64,000 nt of DNA from Ciona savignyi (lineage: Eukaryota > Chordata > Ascidiacea > Phlebobranchia > Cionidae): contig CH003275.1 in the NCBI GenBank assembly GCA_000149265.1, positions 1,937,994 to 2,001,993 on the forward strand, written 5' to 3'. The position numbers and the translations under genes are program-made. Shown in pieces: positions 23,203 through 34,500 of this stretch (within the stretch, counting starts at the first letter, position 1; each line of letters opens with the position of its first letter). The notes beneath the pieces are model-generated. The model was not told the DNA's origin, did no database searches, and saw only the letters and a list, made by a program, of their open reading frames with translations.

Positions 23203-23417
23203 TTAGCGAGCGGCGGTTCCTGGAAAGTGCTCGCTTGACAGGCCGCATGAGCAACGACAGTCGCGACGTTCACGATCAGTTTCAAGGAACTCGCACGTGC
23301 ATCGCTGAAAACATAACTTGTTCCTCGAACCAAATTTACCCAACACCTCGCCAAGTGCTTGTAATACGCTTATTGCTGGTTTAGATACCTTGACAGTATA
23401 TTGGCAAACAGTCGGCA
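23203..23417 (-). CDS. Possible 3' exons of a Cys-rich secreted peptide
   Basis: Two exon-like intervals are joined by an 84-bp intron with good borders: 23417-23389 (acceptor TTTATCCTTTAAG, reading PTVCQYTVK, donor GTATCT) and 23304-23203 (acceptor TTATGTTTTCAG). The joined frame is in phase and reads VCQYTVKRCTCEFLETDRER and then RDCRCSCGLSS, ending GTAAR before a stop. The C-x-C, C-x-C-x-C clustering suggests a disulphide-rich extracellular protein, but no family is recognised and no signal-peptide exon was found upstream. Two other frames of the same stretch are also open, which weakens the call. Confidence 0.25.
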
Positions 23418-24827
23418 CTTAAAGGATAAATCAAATTGCCTTGTTAGTTAGAAGATCTCCAAACCCGGGTAACAACTTGGCAATCACCTTGTAAATGCTC
23501 TTCCGTCAATAGAATAACCTTTTTATTGCGTCTAGTGCAGCCGCTATTTTGGATAATTAAAGTATGTAAAATATTTATAAGTTCCTATCCGATGACAGTA
23601 AATGCCTGTACTATTAATTCAAAACAGTTGGGTTATAAAAATGGGATTTGTTCAAATGTCAATGACGCGTATAAATGGGTAAAATTGTGTTTTCCTAACG
23701 GCTTGGTAATCCACAGTGAAGTAGTTATCATGGAAATTCTCAAGGTGGAAATGAGCGTTGCTGTTTTGCGTCAGGTAATTCCCCTCCATAGTTTAGTATA
23801 GCTGAACTTGCAACAGTGTGTTGTGAAGGATAACGTATATGCAAGCATTCAATTTAAAGAACGACTAAAACGTTTATTATGGGAGTATTTATATCCATAT
23901 TGTGTTGTATGAAAAACTGATTTTTGTATAGGCAAATTGTGGCTCTTATTAAGTTGCGGTTATACAATGCTTTACATATATATTCACTCTCTTGCTCACT
24001 GGGTTTGAGGGAACGCTTTACTTTCATTCAGCAAGTTTAATTAAATTCAAAAGTGCTAGGTCCTCGAGGGCAAGTGCAATATTCTGTTTACTTGACCTAA
24101 ACACCTTTGTTTTGGATTTACGTGTATTGTAAACCGAGTATTCTCGTGGCTGGTCTTTTGACGATGCTGCAATCACACGCGGGACCGCGGGGCGCGTTGT
24201 AATACTCCTACTTCCCCGAAACGCGGAAAAGTCGCTAATTGCGGAGATTATTTATGAAATGACAGGTTCCTAAAACGTGGATATTGCGTTCAATCCCTCG
24301 GCAGTCACACTCAACAGATTATACTCAGAAAGTACACGGCTCGCGAGAGTTAACCTGTGCGTACAGCTTGCTAATTGAAATACTGCAGCTGAAAATGACA
24401 GCTCCCACTCCTAATTTGCCACACATTATGATTATTGCATTTGCGCGCGATTTTCCAATTTAAACTGACCGTTTTATTGTAATGGATGAACTAAAAGCTT
24501 GTGTGGTCCATTTTAACCCGGAAATGCTATAATAATACATTATTGCGGACCCTCCATTAAATCTTCGTTAAAAACCGCCGTTATTAGTCGATTTTGTTAT
24601 TTGTCGTTTTTTCGTTTTAATTATTCCCCATAAATTATGAAGTTAAAACGCTACACCAAAAGAGAACAGTGTTAAATCGATCCCGATGTGTGTATTGTCC
24701 GTCAATGTATACAAAATTTTATGCTTTTCTTGCGGCTGAAATCGGCCATGGGTACGATTTCTGAATCGACATTCTCGCTCGTTAGCATGGTGTGTTATAA
24801 AACCAAGGGCGAATGTCAAAATCTTCA

Positions 24828-24978
24828 TGACGTCACGAGTTTCTTGCAGGACCTTCTAAACCGAATCGTTTCCAAGAATCCGCGTTCGGCCTTCTGCGAA
24901 ACTTTTGTGACGCAATAATTAACTCAATTGAGGCGACTCTTCTGGAATTTTCCCCGACAATGAAAATGGATGACGTCA
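24828..24978. promoter_or_regulatory. Cluster of CRE/ATF-type sites
   Basis: Perfect palindromic TGACGTCA occurs at 24828-24835 and 24971-24978, with a C/EBP-ATF-like TGACGCAAT at 24908-24916. Upstream, between 24080 and 24135, lie forkhead-like TGTTTAC and TGTAAAC and a TCF/SOX-like CCTTTGTT. This non-repetitive, GC-richer block from 24.05 to 25.05 kb has the look of a cis-regulatory region. Target gene unknown. Confidence 0.3.
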
Positions 24979-25319
24979 CAATCGAAAGTTCCATTGAGTG
25001 ATTGAACCTTCGCAGCGGATTATAAGCAAACAATGGCCATTGTGTGATCATTAAGTGATCCGAATAGCAATCAAAACAAGTTAGTTCACCAGATAAAAAC
25101 GAAAATGCTGGACAGTGAACATATGGGCGTTTTATTGTTTTTTTTCTTTCGATAAGGTTTGGCGGCCGCGTCCGCTATATTTATTAAATTATATATATCC
25201 TTTTTTAAATGTCGTGTTTTAAAGACTGTTCGTTTTGCCATCTTTTTCTGTTTCTGTATCGTGATTTGATTCGTTTGCTATTTTTTAATACTGGGGCAAA
25301 AAAATGAATAAACTAAAAC

Positions 25320-25612
25320 TCCCCCTCAGTACTGGGTCGCGCTTGCACACTTTTACTCAAGACCTAAATAACATCAAATTTAATTAGTTAATTTTGATTT
25401 AATTTGTTTCGTTGAAATTTATTTTTATTAATGTAAGGTTTAACGGCCACGTCGTTTTTTCTTCATTGTAATGTGTCTATCCACTGACGTGTTTTGACTA
25501 CTGTAGTTTTGCCGTTTTATTCTGTCTCCTTAATTTAAAATTATTGTTTTATTCTTCTTTATTGTAACGAAGGAGCGAAAAAATAAACTAAACTAAACTT
25601 TTTTCAACAACG
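25320..25612 (+). repeat. Dispersed repeat, copy 2
   Basis: Same block order as 14113-14365, ending in AAAAAATAAACTAAACTAAAC. Immediately left, 25200-25318 repeats part of the 3' segment (TTTTGCCATCTTTTTCTG and AATGAATAAACTAAAAC). A third partial copy is visible at about 52480-52620. Confidence 0.5.
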
Positions 25613-26490
25613 ATATTTAAGCTTTCATTAATGGTAATACTACAATGACTTCAGACAAGATACTTACTTAGCTTGTCACGAGAAATGTTAAACGTTATAA
25701 TTCTTTTCAGCACACCTGTTGCCAGCGGTCGGGTTGTCGGAGCTATTTAATATTTTCACATAATAGTACAATATGTCAAATCTCGCCCAACCAATTGCTT
25801 GTATCATTTGAAAATACGCTTGCTTTATTTTAACTCAGTGTTTTAATACCAAAAAACTTAATTATCGTTATTTATAACACACTGTGATAGTGGCATGAAA
25901 CTTATGCCTGCCCAATCCAGTCCAACTAAGTCCAACTACATGACCAGGACATGGTATTTAGGTTTCTGCAACTTTGCACAGTTCTTAAAGTAAGCACAGA
26001 ATAAAAATTTGATGTTCCACGGCGTGATACCTCTAAAAACAAGGGAAATGATGTGTTCAATATTTGACTTGAACGTGGTGGGCCTTAGGTTCGAAGCCAG
26101 ACCCGTTAATAAATTAAAAAAGCGAAGTTAGCAGTTTATCATTTGGTTCATTCTATTTTTTGTTGGGATTTGGTATTTCTTCTGTTCGTGTTAATTTTTG
26201 TTAGAAGTGGAAATTTATTGTTCTGCGTTTGACACCAGCAGCTCTACGACCAATGATGTATTGGAAGCCAGGGCAATTTCCGCTTACACTTTGAATACAA
26301 AAAAATATTTAACAACTCAATTGACTGATTGATTCATACACTGATCTCCATATAAAACCGGCTTTAGTGATAAGCCCGTTTTAAAAATTCGAAAGAATAT
26401 GCCAATCGTACACAGCTAACTGAAATAGCTCCTGCAAGTCGGCAGTGCGCGTGTCTTCCATATCTAAAGAACGCTTCCCTATGTAATTGC

Positions 26491-26576
26491 GAGGTAATCT
26501 GACGATTATCAGTATGTTAAAGTTCATTGCGTTTCCCATTCACGGGGTTAAACATGATGAATATCCTATTATATCC
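26491..26576 (+). mobile_element. SINE 3'-end fragment
   Basis: GAGGTAATCTGACGATTATC to CCCATTCACGGGGTTAAACA and the tail ATATCCTATTATATCC. Only the last 85 bases of the SINE remain. Confidence 0.6.
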
Positions 26577-26673
26577 GAGCGAGTTTATAATAGGTTCAAA
26601 ATTTGCCCAGGTAAAATGTATTTCGGAATCTAGAATTTTAAAATAAAATTATAGCATGTAACATCTGTCCAAC

Positions 26674-26943
26674 CAGTTAGTCCGGTGGTTTAGTGCGACG
26701 CCTTTCAACCTAAAGGGTCAAGGTACAAAACTGGTCGCTAGCGAGTCGTTTGTGTCCTTAGGCAAGGCACTTAACGGACCCAGCGAATTTATGGGTTCTA
26801 CCAAATTAAAGAACCGTGTAAATCATATACAACACACTGCAATAGCTCCGGTATCCCGACGGTGGGCGCGAGGTTGCCCATGTATTAACCCCCTTGGTTT
26901 TCCCACTCACGGGGATAAACATTATGTTATTGTATCCTATTCA
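26674..26943 (+). mobile_element. Full-length SINE, forward orientation
   Basis: The best forward copy. It starts AGTTAGTCCGGTGGTTTAGT (A-box region), followed by a B-box-like stretch AGGTACAAAACTGGTC. Its body holds GGCAAGGCACTTAACGGAC, CGACGGTGGGCGCGAGG and CACTCACGGGGATAAACAT, and it ends GTATCCTATTC. It supports no protein. Confidence 0.75.
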
Positions 26944-27235
26944 TATTAATATTACACGCCATATGACCACAAAAAAAGTATATTATGCTTGCAATGCTGT
27001 AATAATACCATGGTAAGCATAAGGTTTGCATGGATTTGCGTTATATTAAAGCAGTATGTGCTCTGTTGTTTTCGCACCAATGATTGCCACCCAAGACATT
27101 GTGAAATTAAGCCAAGTTCATTGGAGGAAGAATTTGTAAAAATCTTACAAAATCTCCCAAAACAAAAGTGCAAAAAATGCGACTTGGGACGCTAGGCGAT
27201 TTTGGAATTGGAGGTTTCTAAATTTTCTTTGTGCT

Positions 27236-27318
27236 CGCACAACCGACTAGCTAACGACCGGTTTCGAATCTGCAGCCATACGACTGAAAGGCGACGCATT
27301 AACCTACCCAGCTTATCA
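27236..27318 (-). mobile_element. SINE head fragment
   Basis: Only the tRNA-derived end remains, reading on the plus strand CCGACTAGCTAACGACCGG, TTTCGAATCTGCAGCC and GAAAGGCGACGCATTAACC. Confidence 0.55.
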
Positions 27319-27588
27319 GTCGTACTATTTAAATTATGAATATTTAATCCGGTTTACTTTTAAAATATTATCTAATTTTAAGTTCTCACCCCATGTCTAA
27401 TGCCCAATATTGGTGACAAAACACGCTTTTAAAAACAATGGCTAAGGCAGGGTAACAAACGTCCATCCTGCCGCGCATAGAGGTCCATTAACTGTTTATA
27501 CGTCACCTTAAAATACAGATACGCCACACATGGTAGTCGCCTATCTTGAATTTCTATGAAAAAAACACACTCGCGGATTTCTTTCTCT

Positions 27589-27594
27589 TTTATT
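27589..27594 (-). terminator. ssh: Candidate poly(A) signal of the Slingshot gene
   Basis: AATAAA on the minus strand, 926 bp beyond the Slingshot stop at 28520. No nearer hexamer was seen. It implies a 3' UTR of about 0.95 kb that would include the open but featureless stretch 28145-28387. Confidence 0.3.
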
Positions 27595-28519
27595 AAGTAG
27601 CATATTGTGCAAAGAAGGAACCATACAGGGGTTAGGTCGAAAAATGTCAGTGTTTAGAACCACCCAAGAAAAAAAGATTTTCCAGGGCTTATTTGTACAT
27701 GAAGATGTATACGCCAGGTTAATAATACTGTAGGACTTGGAACATTACATGACAGTATTGCCTTCTACAAATAGATGCAGATTTAAGCATCCAGTGAGAA
27801 TGCGGTTATTTCGTGTTAATCCCTAAATTCAGTTAACGCAAAAAATCGTTAAAATCATATTGCAACGAAAAATCCGTCTGCGCTACACGAAATGACCACA
27901 TTTCCTACATCGTACACAGAAAAACGCGAATTTCAACTAATCATACCTGGTACAATTGATTCGATATACGAGGGAAATTAAGCTTTGGGGCGATAAATAT
28001 GGCAGCGTGCAATTGATCGTATGTCTAGGGTATAAAAAAAACATGGAAAACAAGCAAAAAATGCGCGGAAGCGTATGGTTAAACAATCTATATATTTTGA
28101 AGTGGGAGAAAGATACAAGTGATTTTAATATACGAAACGTAAGGTCAGAAGTCAATTGGGTTATTTTTTAAAGCGTTTTGGTAAAAAAACAACCGTTCGA
28201 GTCGGGTCCATTCGGTTTTGGTGACGCTGGCCGTTACCGTGGACTGAATAACATTTGGTATCCATGGTAAGGCATATTCAGCGTTTCTCCGATGCCAAAT
28301 AGTATCCACTTTGCTTAGGGATTTCTCTACTGGATGATACAGTGGCATGGATCCTTGAATTTTCCAGAAACTGGGTAGTGCTCCCAACGGCGACCTGACC
28401 TGGCTCCCAAAGCATAGCTTTGTTAATTCGCCGACAAATTACTTGGGTTTTAATTTAGCAGCCAAGTTTGTGCGATTGCTTGACCATACAAGTCGTAACT
28501 GCCACAGTTCATTGAGTGA

Positions 28520-31500
28520 TCATAGAAAGTTCATTAGTTTAAACGGTTTTAACGATTTCGGGTGGAACCCAAGTAAAGGCGTCGACTTGGAACGGGAGAG
28601 GGTTTTATTACTTGAGAAAATTGGATTAGACTTTGGAGTACTGTTTGGGGTGTACGAACTTATTCGGTGGCGCGGGTTAGCAGGGGGGAGTGAAGAACTT
28701 CTATGGACGGAAGAGCGTTTGGCTTCGATGGTACGCACCATTTCTCGGACTGGTAGTGGCGTTGTTGGCGTGTCCGTTAGCTCGGGTTGCGACTTGTAGC
28801 ATCTGGTAGCGTGATGGAGTATCCCGGCCTCGCTTATCATTGAATAGTGCGCAGATCGCCGTCGAGTGGTGACCCCGACGCGTTCCGACTGCGAGCGCCG
28901 CACTCGACGGTCGCTGACGTTCAAAGAGACCTTACTGGGTGGGGAACCCGTTTGTGGACGATATGGCGCAGCGGTGTACGCTGTTATATCAATGCAACGA
29001 GGACGACTTGCTTGAGAGGATAAGTCTTGGAGGTCAATCTCAGAGCTAGGACTTGTTTTTGGTGATTTCTGCGCCCCTGAATCGTAACTATCTCGCGCGA
29101 GACGGGCACCGATCTGCAATTCGCTTTGTCCCATCAGCAATTTGTTCATTCGATTAGTCACATTCGGCGATTTTTCCATTTTCGCGGGTCCTGGCGTCGA
29201 TAGGTGATTGGATTTCGATTTTGCCGCTTTTCCGGTGAGTTTCCTGACCATCTGGCTCACCAAACCACGAGGCTTATTCGACGACTTCGGTGTAGCGGCG
29301 GGTGATGGGAATATGATTGGTAGGTCAGTTTGTACACATACAAGGTCAGTCTGTGGGAACGGATAATTAAGATTTGTCCACATACAAGGTCAGTCTGTGG
29401 GAACGGATAAATAATTGGATCATTAAGATTGCTTTATTTTCATCCTAACGAGAAATAGACATTGGTATGTTATGGCGATCATATCCTTTCAGATCTAACG
29501 CGAGACAAAGTAAATAATGGAAAGTTATTAATGTTTTTAATAACCAAAAGACAAAAAAGGCTTACCTCAGAAGTTAAACAAATCTTCTCTGGTGAAAGGC
29601 CATCATTTTCCGATGTTTTGACATTGGGACTTTTATTTTCGAATTTGGGGGACGTGATGCGTTTTGGTGACGCTTTTAAAGCATCATCATTACATTTCGG
29701 TTCGGGCGATAGCAGTTCTTCTGTTGGGTCGGTGATAACAACCATCTCAGTGAATATGTTGTTGTTGTTATTGTTGCTGTTGTTGTTTTCGGACCAGGCT
29801 AATTTGGGGGGGCGTTTTTCGCCGATGTAAAACGAGTTTGCCGCATTTTCCGGGACGGGCTCGGCTTCCGCAGCTGTCTCGGTGACGGGAACGAAGGAGC
29901 AGGCGGAGGTTTGGCTAGGAGAGGCGGTCCGGCGCTTAGAAGAAGGCATGGACATGCTGCGTTGGATCGTGCATTCCTCTTCGTCTTTCGTCTCCTCTGG
30001 GAGAGAGACGTCGGGCGAGTAGCGGCTCTCGATTTCAGTAACTAGTTTTTTGACCGAAGTGATCTGATTCTCGGAAAACGACCGTGCTCTCGCTACAGGG
30101 CTATCGAACACGGGCATAGGGGCCTGTATGTCCGATGGCACGTCTGCAGGCGGCAAAGAGACCGTTTTATGGTGACCTTTCTGGAAGGTGCTAGTTTCTT
30201 CAGGTTCGGCGATTTTCGTAACAATTTCGTTTGTCTCTTCAAGCGGGGATTCGATGTCGGCCACAATCTGTCGGACAGGGACCGGTGCTTTGATAGCAGT
30301 TGGCGGAATGGAAGCAATGGTCTGAGGCGGCGACTGCCTCTCGTTTTCGAGTCCGGGATCTAAGAAACGCGACTTTAGGGAGTCGATATCAATACCAGAG
30401 GCTTGCTTATACGAAGGGCTGTTCCTCGGGGACACCATTGAAGAATGAAGGTCGACTTCCTCGATTTGAAGGGAGTTCGGAGCAGGGGCGAGTGAAATAG
30501 CAGCAGGGGATGAGGTGCGAGCAGTTGGGACTTTTAATGGCGGAGAAGCCGACTTTTCCCAAGCTTTCGCCGGAACAAACGGACCATTTCTGAAAAATCG
30601 TGATTGACTTTACACATTTTGCAAGGGGAAGGGGGTAAGATATGATAGTTGACGATTTAGCTAAATCCGCAGAAAATATGACGATTTAGCTAAATCGGCA
30701 CAAAAAACAATTTTACAGCACGCACAGTACAAAGTTAATAAAGGAGTAATTTGCAATACTGTATAAACTATAAGACGGGTAAGTTATCACGTATGTGTGG
30801 GTATTTGAAAACTTTAAAGAAAAACGAATAGCCTTATTGGATACTAATTACTAATTTGCAAAATGATTTAGGAAATCTTAAGATTACTGAGAACAGATAC
30901 AAAGCTAAAATGCCTTGATAAAATGATCTGGTATCAAAGTCGATATGACGTAAATCTCTTCACTGTGCGAAATTAAGCCATTAAAATATAGTGAGAGTTC
31001 TATTCAAACTAGATTTTTAAACTTTTTGGTGCGATATTTAATGTCATATACGATAGTATTTCAAAAAGTTAGGAAATAATTAATTTACCCGTCGTGCACG
31101 AAGACGCTGTCTTCGCTTTGCGCCAAGTCGTCCAGGTGCATCAGGGCGGCTGGGGTGTTGGCCGTGCCCGCCGTGTGGCGGCGCCAGTGTTCGCGCTTGT
31201 AATTCGCACGACGCTGGTTGGCTTTCTGTGCTCGCTCGTGGTCACCACTGGGGGCGATAAGGAGCTCACCAGGCTCCGACGAGTTTTTCGGGTAAACTGG
31301 AATAAAAATATAAACTGAAAACTATAAATAAAAGGAAAATTTAAAACCATGGATCATACTGTACGTAAAATACCAGCATATTTCATAGATAAAACCTATA
31401 TTAGAATAGGACGCACTAATGTGTATTTCAAGTAGTAAAGGACGTCAGTCGTATTACAAAACAATATGTTAATTCTTATCCCCTCAACAAAAAGAAATAG

Positions 31501-34500
31501 CAACAGTTGGACGATTTTATTAATAATCGATCTTCAAGCTTGCTGTCCAGCTAATTAATTAAGCTACCACGGCGTTAAGAATACGTTATAACACAAATTA
31601 ATTGAAAAAAGCTAATAGTGTGAATCTTAGACACAGACACCCCATCTACATCGACTTACTGTTATCTCCTCCAGCATAATTGTTTGATCTGTCCAACACA
31701 TTATCAGTGTGTGAGTGGGGAGGGTTATAACAGGCCCTGCCTTCTTCTGGCGACCACGACTTTGGTCTTGACACCTTAAAAGTTACAAAGCCAAGATAAA
31801 CAGGGCCATCAAGCTAAGGTATAACAATGGGCATGTAAAACAACTTATAGATAGCCATACACTTACATGCAACCAATTTAGTTTAACCAAATGGTTTATC
31901 CAGGAGACATATTTAAATATCATATACTAGACTGTGACCAAATGTCATTCCAATATAGTTAATGACGACACTCTAGGGTATAATCATTGGTGGTATACAC
32001 AATACACAATGCACTGGCCTAATTTAGAATTTCAATCCATTTACAATGTAATGATCATCATTTATCATTATGATGTCGTACAGTGGTGTTTATATGGAAT
32101 AAAACCTACAAAACGTAAAGTAACATCTTAATCCTATGCAAAACAGTGGTAAATGGTTCGTTAACACGAGTTTTCGATAAAAAAACATTTGCACGTCCCT
32201 AAAAATGAACCTAAAAATCACCCCTTCGAATTATCAAAATGACCTTGATTAAAAATACTACTTACAATGACAAAAAACCTTGATGAAAAATCACACATTA
32301 GCACTCCCCCAAATGACTCTGTTTAAGTAATACCCCCTGGAAATACCAAACTGACCCTGATTAAACATCACATCCACATCACACCCACATCACCAGGATT
32401 TGCTTTTAAGCAGAAAGTTCAAGTCACCTTGGGCACTGCTAGTGATGCGAGATCGAGCAATCTTCGATTGAGATCGAAGTCCGGAGCCTCAGCGGATGCG
32501 AGTTGGTCCTCCGTGGAGTCGGGGCATTGTATGATGGGTGGGGGAGCGGGACGGGGGGATGTGGCAACTGGGTGGTCGTCGGAGATACTGGGTTCGGACA
32601 AACTGCTCTCCGAGCGGGATCGGAACAACTTGTTGTGGCGGTTTGCACTGAAAATAAATGTTTGTTTAAACCAGGGATGTCCAACCTGCGGCCCACCTGA
32701 GATTTTTGTGCGGCCCGCTAGTCATTTTCACTCCAAGTAGTATTTTAAACTTTGAATCTTAGCCTTATTAAAATGTATTAGTCAGCTTTTAGGGGCACAG
32801 TTATAGTAGGCTGTAAGTATGGGAGCAACCGAAATATAGGATTATACATGGTTCTTAATTGTTTCTTTATGTACCAATTTTTCTTGAAATTTAATAGGTT
32901 CTGCGACCCATTGAATTATTTTAAGTGAAAATGCGGCCCACTACAATAAACGGTTGGAGATCCCTGGTTTAAACTGTACTTACTTTGAAGCACAATGTAT
33001 GGAATTTTAAGATGATTCGCATCGTAAATGGAATAAAGCTTAATCCGAAACATATCAAAATAAAGTGTTATATTGTCTTGTGTTTTATGATTGCAGTGTT
33101 ATATTGTCTTGTGTGAATCTAGCTAAATTGCAGAACAATCAACACAAACGAACAAAATCATTGGTCGCATGTATTATCATAGTTGTTAAGGTTTATCATG
33201 ATGTGAGAGATAGAGTGGTTTTAATCTTAAAGTATGGTCACATTCCTTGTAGAAGTGTGTTATTTGTCAACAAGACATGCTGGTCGATAAATATACCTTA
33301 ACCACAAAAACTATTGCAATGCATTTGACAATCCGAGCATATTTACCTCGCGAAAAATTAAAACACATATATTCAAATATTTGTCGACAAAGCCATGCTG
33401 ATCAATCAATATTCCTTAACCACAATAAAAAATGTACAGCAATTTATAAAATTTACCTCGCGAAAACCATTCCTTCGTACTCGTCAAGTTGATCCAGGAA
33501 CGCAGGGTTTGGATGCGCGATGGATCGGAGTCCGACAACAAATTCCAGCGCCTTCTTCTTGGTCCAAAGTCGTTCCTTCATGAGATACGCCGCCACGGTG
33601 GCGGAGGATCGACTGATACCCATTTTGCAGTGGACGAGGCATTTTCCCTCGGATCTGCGCGCTTGGTCGATGAACCTCCACGTGCCGTGCCAGTGCTGGA
33701 GGAGGTTGGAGGCTTCCAGATCGTGGAGCCGGATGTTCTTGTATGTGAAATCGTCAGGGAAGAAGTTGTCGACCTCGATCGTCACATTTAGAATGTGAGT
33801 GATGCTGGAAATTGAGCGAAAATGAAATTATTTGAAATATTGGGGTCATTATGACAATGTAAGGCCAGACAAATCTAGTCTTTGGTGAGAATCGAATCCA
33901 GGACTTGGGATTAACGCTTTCACGCTCTATCTTGGTAAGAATCTTACCCAGGACTTGGGATTAACGCTTTGGCTACTGAGGTGCAGGGTAAATGTGTGTT
34001 GGAATGGTACTTAACCATTAATGTGTATGTCGGGCCATGACATTGGATGGTAGCATGGATGTGATGATAAGGAACACTGCTATGATCAATTTCCGGTACA
34101 TTCAACATTGTTTTAATTATAATAAATTTTGTCCTTATTTCAAAACAAAAAATATGCATCGTGGTTAAAATTTAGAATAAAGTTTAAAGAAATTTATTGA
34201 CATGGGTGTAAAACCGCCATCAAATGCCACAAAAATACTATTCTTTCCAAAAGGCTGACAAAAATTTCTCAAATCAATCTTTTCAAAATAAAATAAAATC
34301 ATGAAGCATCAACTACATAGTGTTTGGTATCAAAAACGTTCCCAAAATGGTCTAAAAAAACCATACTCAAAGAGTATTAAACTAGACAAAATATGTATAT
34401 AAGTCCTCAAAGAGTATCAAACTAGAAAAAATATAAACTTAAGTACTCAAAGAGTATTAAACTAAAAAATATATATATATAAGTACCGGTACTAAAAGAG

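Noticed and set aside
28145-28387. 80-codon minus-strand frame after the Slingshot stop
   Set aside because: Probably 3' UTR; no in-phase splice junction and no recognisable motif.
28443-28799. 118-codon plus-strand frame
   Set aside because: Antisense to the last Slingshot exon; Ser/Arg-rich coding on the other strand leaves this frame open.
29690-29800. Plus-strand TTG/TTA microsatellite as a separate repeat element
   Set aside because: It is the antisense of an Asn-codon run (NNNSNNNNNN) within Slingshot exon 14.
33489-33798. Two overlapping plus-strand frames
   Set aside because: Both are antisense to the Slingshot catalytic exon with HCKMGISRS.
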